Origin: CAXBCP01 sp047638395
GTDB lineage: Bacteria > Pseudomonadota > Alphaproteobacteria > MPNO01 > UBA830
Reading direction: 5' to 3'
DNA length: 64,000 nt
NCBI GenBank assembly: GCA_047638395.1
Contig: JBLIMV010000012.1
Coordinates: forward strand, 1-64,000
Shown: positions 63,833 through 64,000 of the stretch, piece after piece
Layout: the number at the start of each line of letters is the position of its first letter
Position numbering within the stretch: position 1 is the stretch's first letter
Program-made: the position numbers and the translations under genes
The notes under the pieces: generated by a model
What the model was told of the DNA's origin: nothing
Seen by the model: the letters and a program-made list of their open reading frames with translations, nothing else
Database searches by the model: none

Positions 63833-64000
63833 ATGCCGACCTATCGCTTCCGGCACTTTGCCGCCATTTTATCCATCTGTGCCGCCCTGACCGCGTGTAG
63901 TGGCAGTGACGAAGAGCAATATGTCGAACAGAAAGTCGAAATTCTTTACAATACTGCCGTCAATTCCCTTGAAATAGGCGAATACAAGGACGCAGCCAAG
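63833..64000 (+). CDS. bamD: Outer membrane assembly lipoprotein BamD (partial)
   Basis: The first 56 codons of a gene cut by the window end. A signal peptide (about residues 1-21) ends in the lipobox LTAC, with Cys22 to be acylated. The mature start SGSDEEQYVEQKVEILYNTA continues into a TPR-like segment (VNSLEIGEYKDAA), as in BamD (YfiO), which with BamA inserts outer-membrane proteins. Its position after lpxC fits alphaproteobacteria. A TATATA at 63785 may be a -10, but no clear -35 is seen. Confidence 0.85.
   Translation, partial: MPTYRFRHFAAILSICAALTACSGSDEEQYVEQKVEILYNTAVNSLEIGEYKDAAK

Overview
The window looks like chromosomal DNA of a free-living alphaproteobacterium, possibly close to the Rhodospirillales. 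The evidence is the permuted two-piece tmRNA gene next to an SspB-alpha adaptor gene, an alphaproteobacterial type A RNase P RNA, the gene order miaA-degP-DUF2065-hflC-hflK, a MurE with the DNPR motif of meso-diaminopimelate enzymes, and a complete dcw cluster from mraZ to ftsZ followed by lpxC and bamD. No insertion sequence, prophage, integrase or CRISPR array is visible. The assignment rests on gene content and my recognition of protein families; no database search was run.

Layout. 1-5.7 kb (minus strand): tRNA-Lys, then the cell-elongation operon mreB-mreC-mreD-mrdA-rodA. 5.8-11.2 kb (minus): branched-chain amino acid genes leuA, ilvC, ilvN and ilvB, with a leucine-rich leader ORF and an attenuator-like hairpin before leuA. 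11.3-16.2 kb (minus): miaA, a DegP/HtrA protease, DUF2065, hflC and hflK. 16.4-18.5 kb (plus): an Mrp Fe-S carrier and a metallo-beta-lactamase-fold hydrolase. 18.5-20.5 kb (minus): an L,D-transpeptidase-like protein, folA and thyA. 20.6-27.1 kb (mostly plus): ssrA, sspB, a class I fumarase, a Mug-like glycosylase, a PanE-like reductase, a RidA-like protein (minus), a class II fumarase and a ribbon-helix-helix protein. 27.1-30.8 kb (minus): a large AsmA-family protein. 31.1-38.0 kb (minus): a catabolic-looking operon of an amidohydrolase, a fused HyuA-HyuB oxoprolinase/hydantoinase, a DUF1445 D-glutamate-cyclase-like protein and a GlcD-type FAD dehydrogenase. 38.3-43.5 kb: a TerB/J-domain protein, GNAT, MOSC, EamA, an AmpD-type amidase, rnpB and an OmpA-domain envelope protein. 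43.8-64 kb (plus): mraZ, rsmH, ftsL, ftsI, murE, murF, mraY, murD, ftsW, murG, murC, murB, ddlB, ftsQ, ftsA, ftsZ, lpxC and partial bamD.

How the genes work together. Both peptidoglycan synthesis machines are present within 64 kb: the elongasome pair RodA/PBP2 with MreBCD, and the divisome pair FtsW/FtsI with the whole lipid II pathway. They are accompanied by an AmpD-type amidase, an L,D-transpeptidase-like protein, an OmpA-domain protein, the first committed lipid A enzyme (LpxC) and an outer-membrane assembly lipoprotein (BamD). Envelope and protein quality control are represented by DegP, HflKC, and tmRNA with SspB.

The most informative non-coding signals are a possible leuA attenuator (7363-7551), four 10-bp-spaced MraZ boxes on the mraZ promoter (43798-43831), perfect TTAA-N7-TTAA CtrA-like motifs before mreC (4619-4633) and on the ftsZ stop codon (62593-62607), and a 15-bp stem-loop between ftsZ and lpxC (62652-62684). 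The least understood gene set is the oxoprolinase/DUF1445 operon. I infer, without proof, that it could handle D-glutamate or oxoproline-like compounds.
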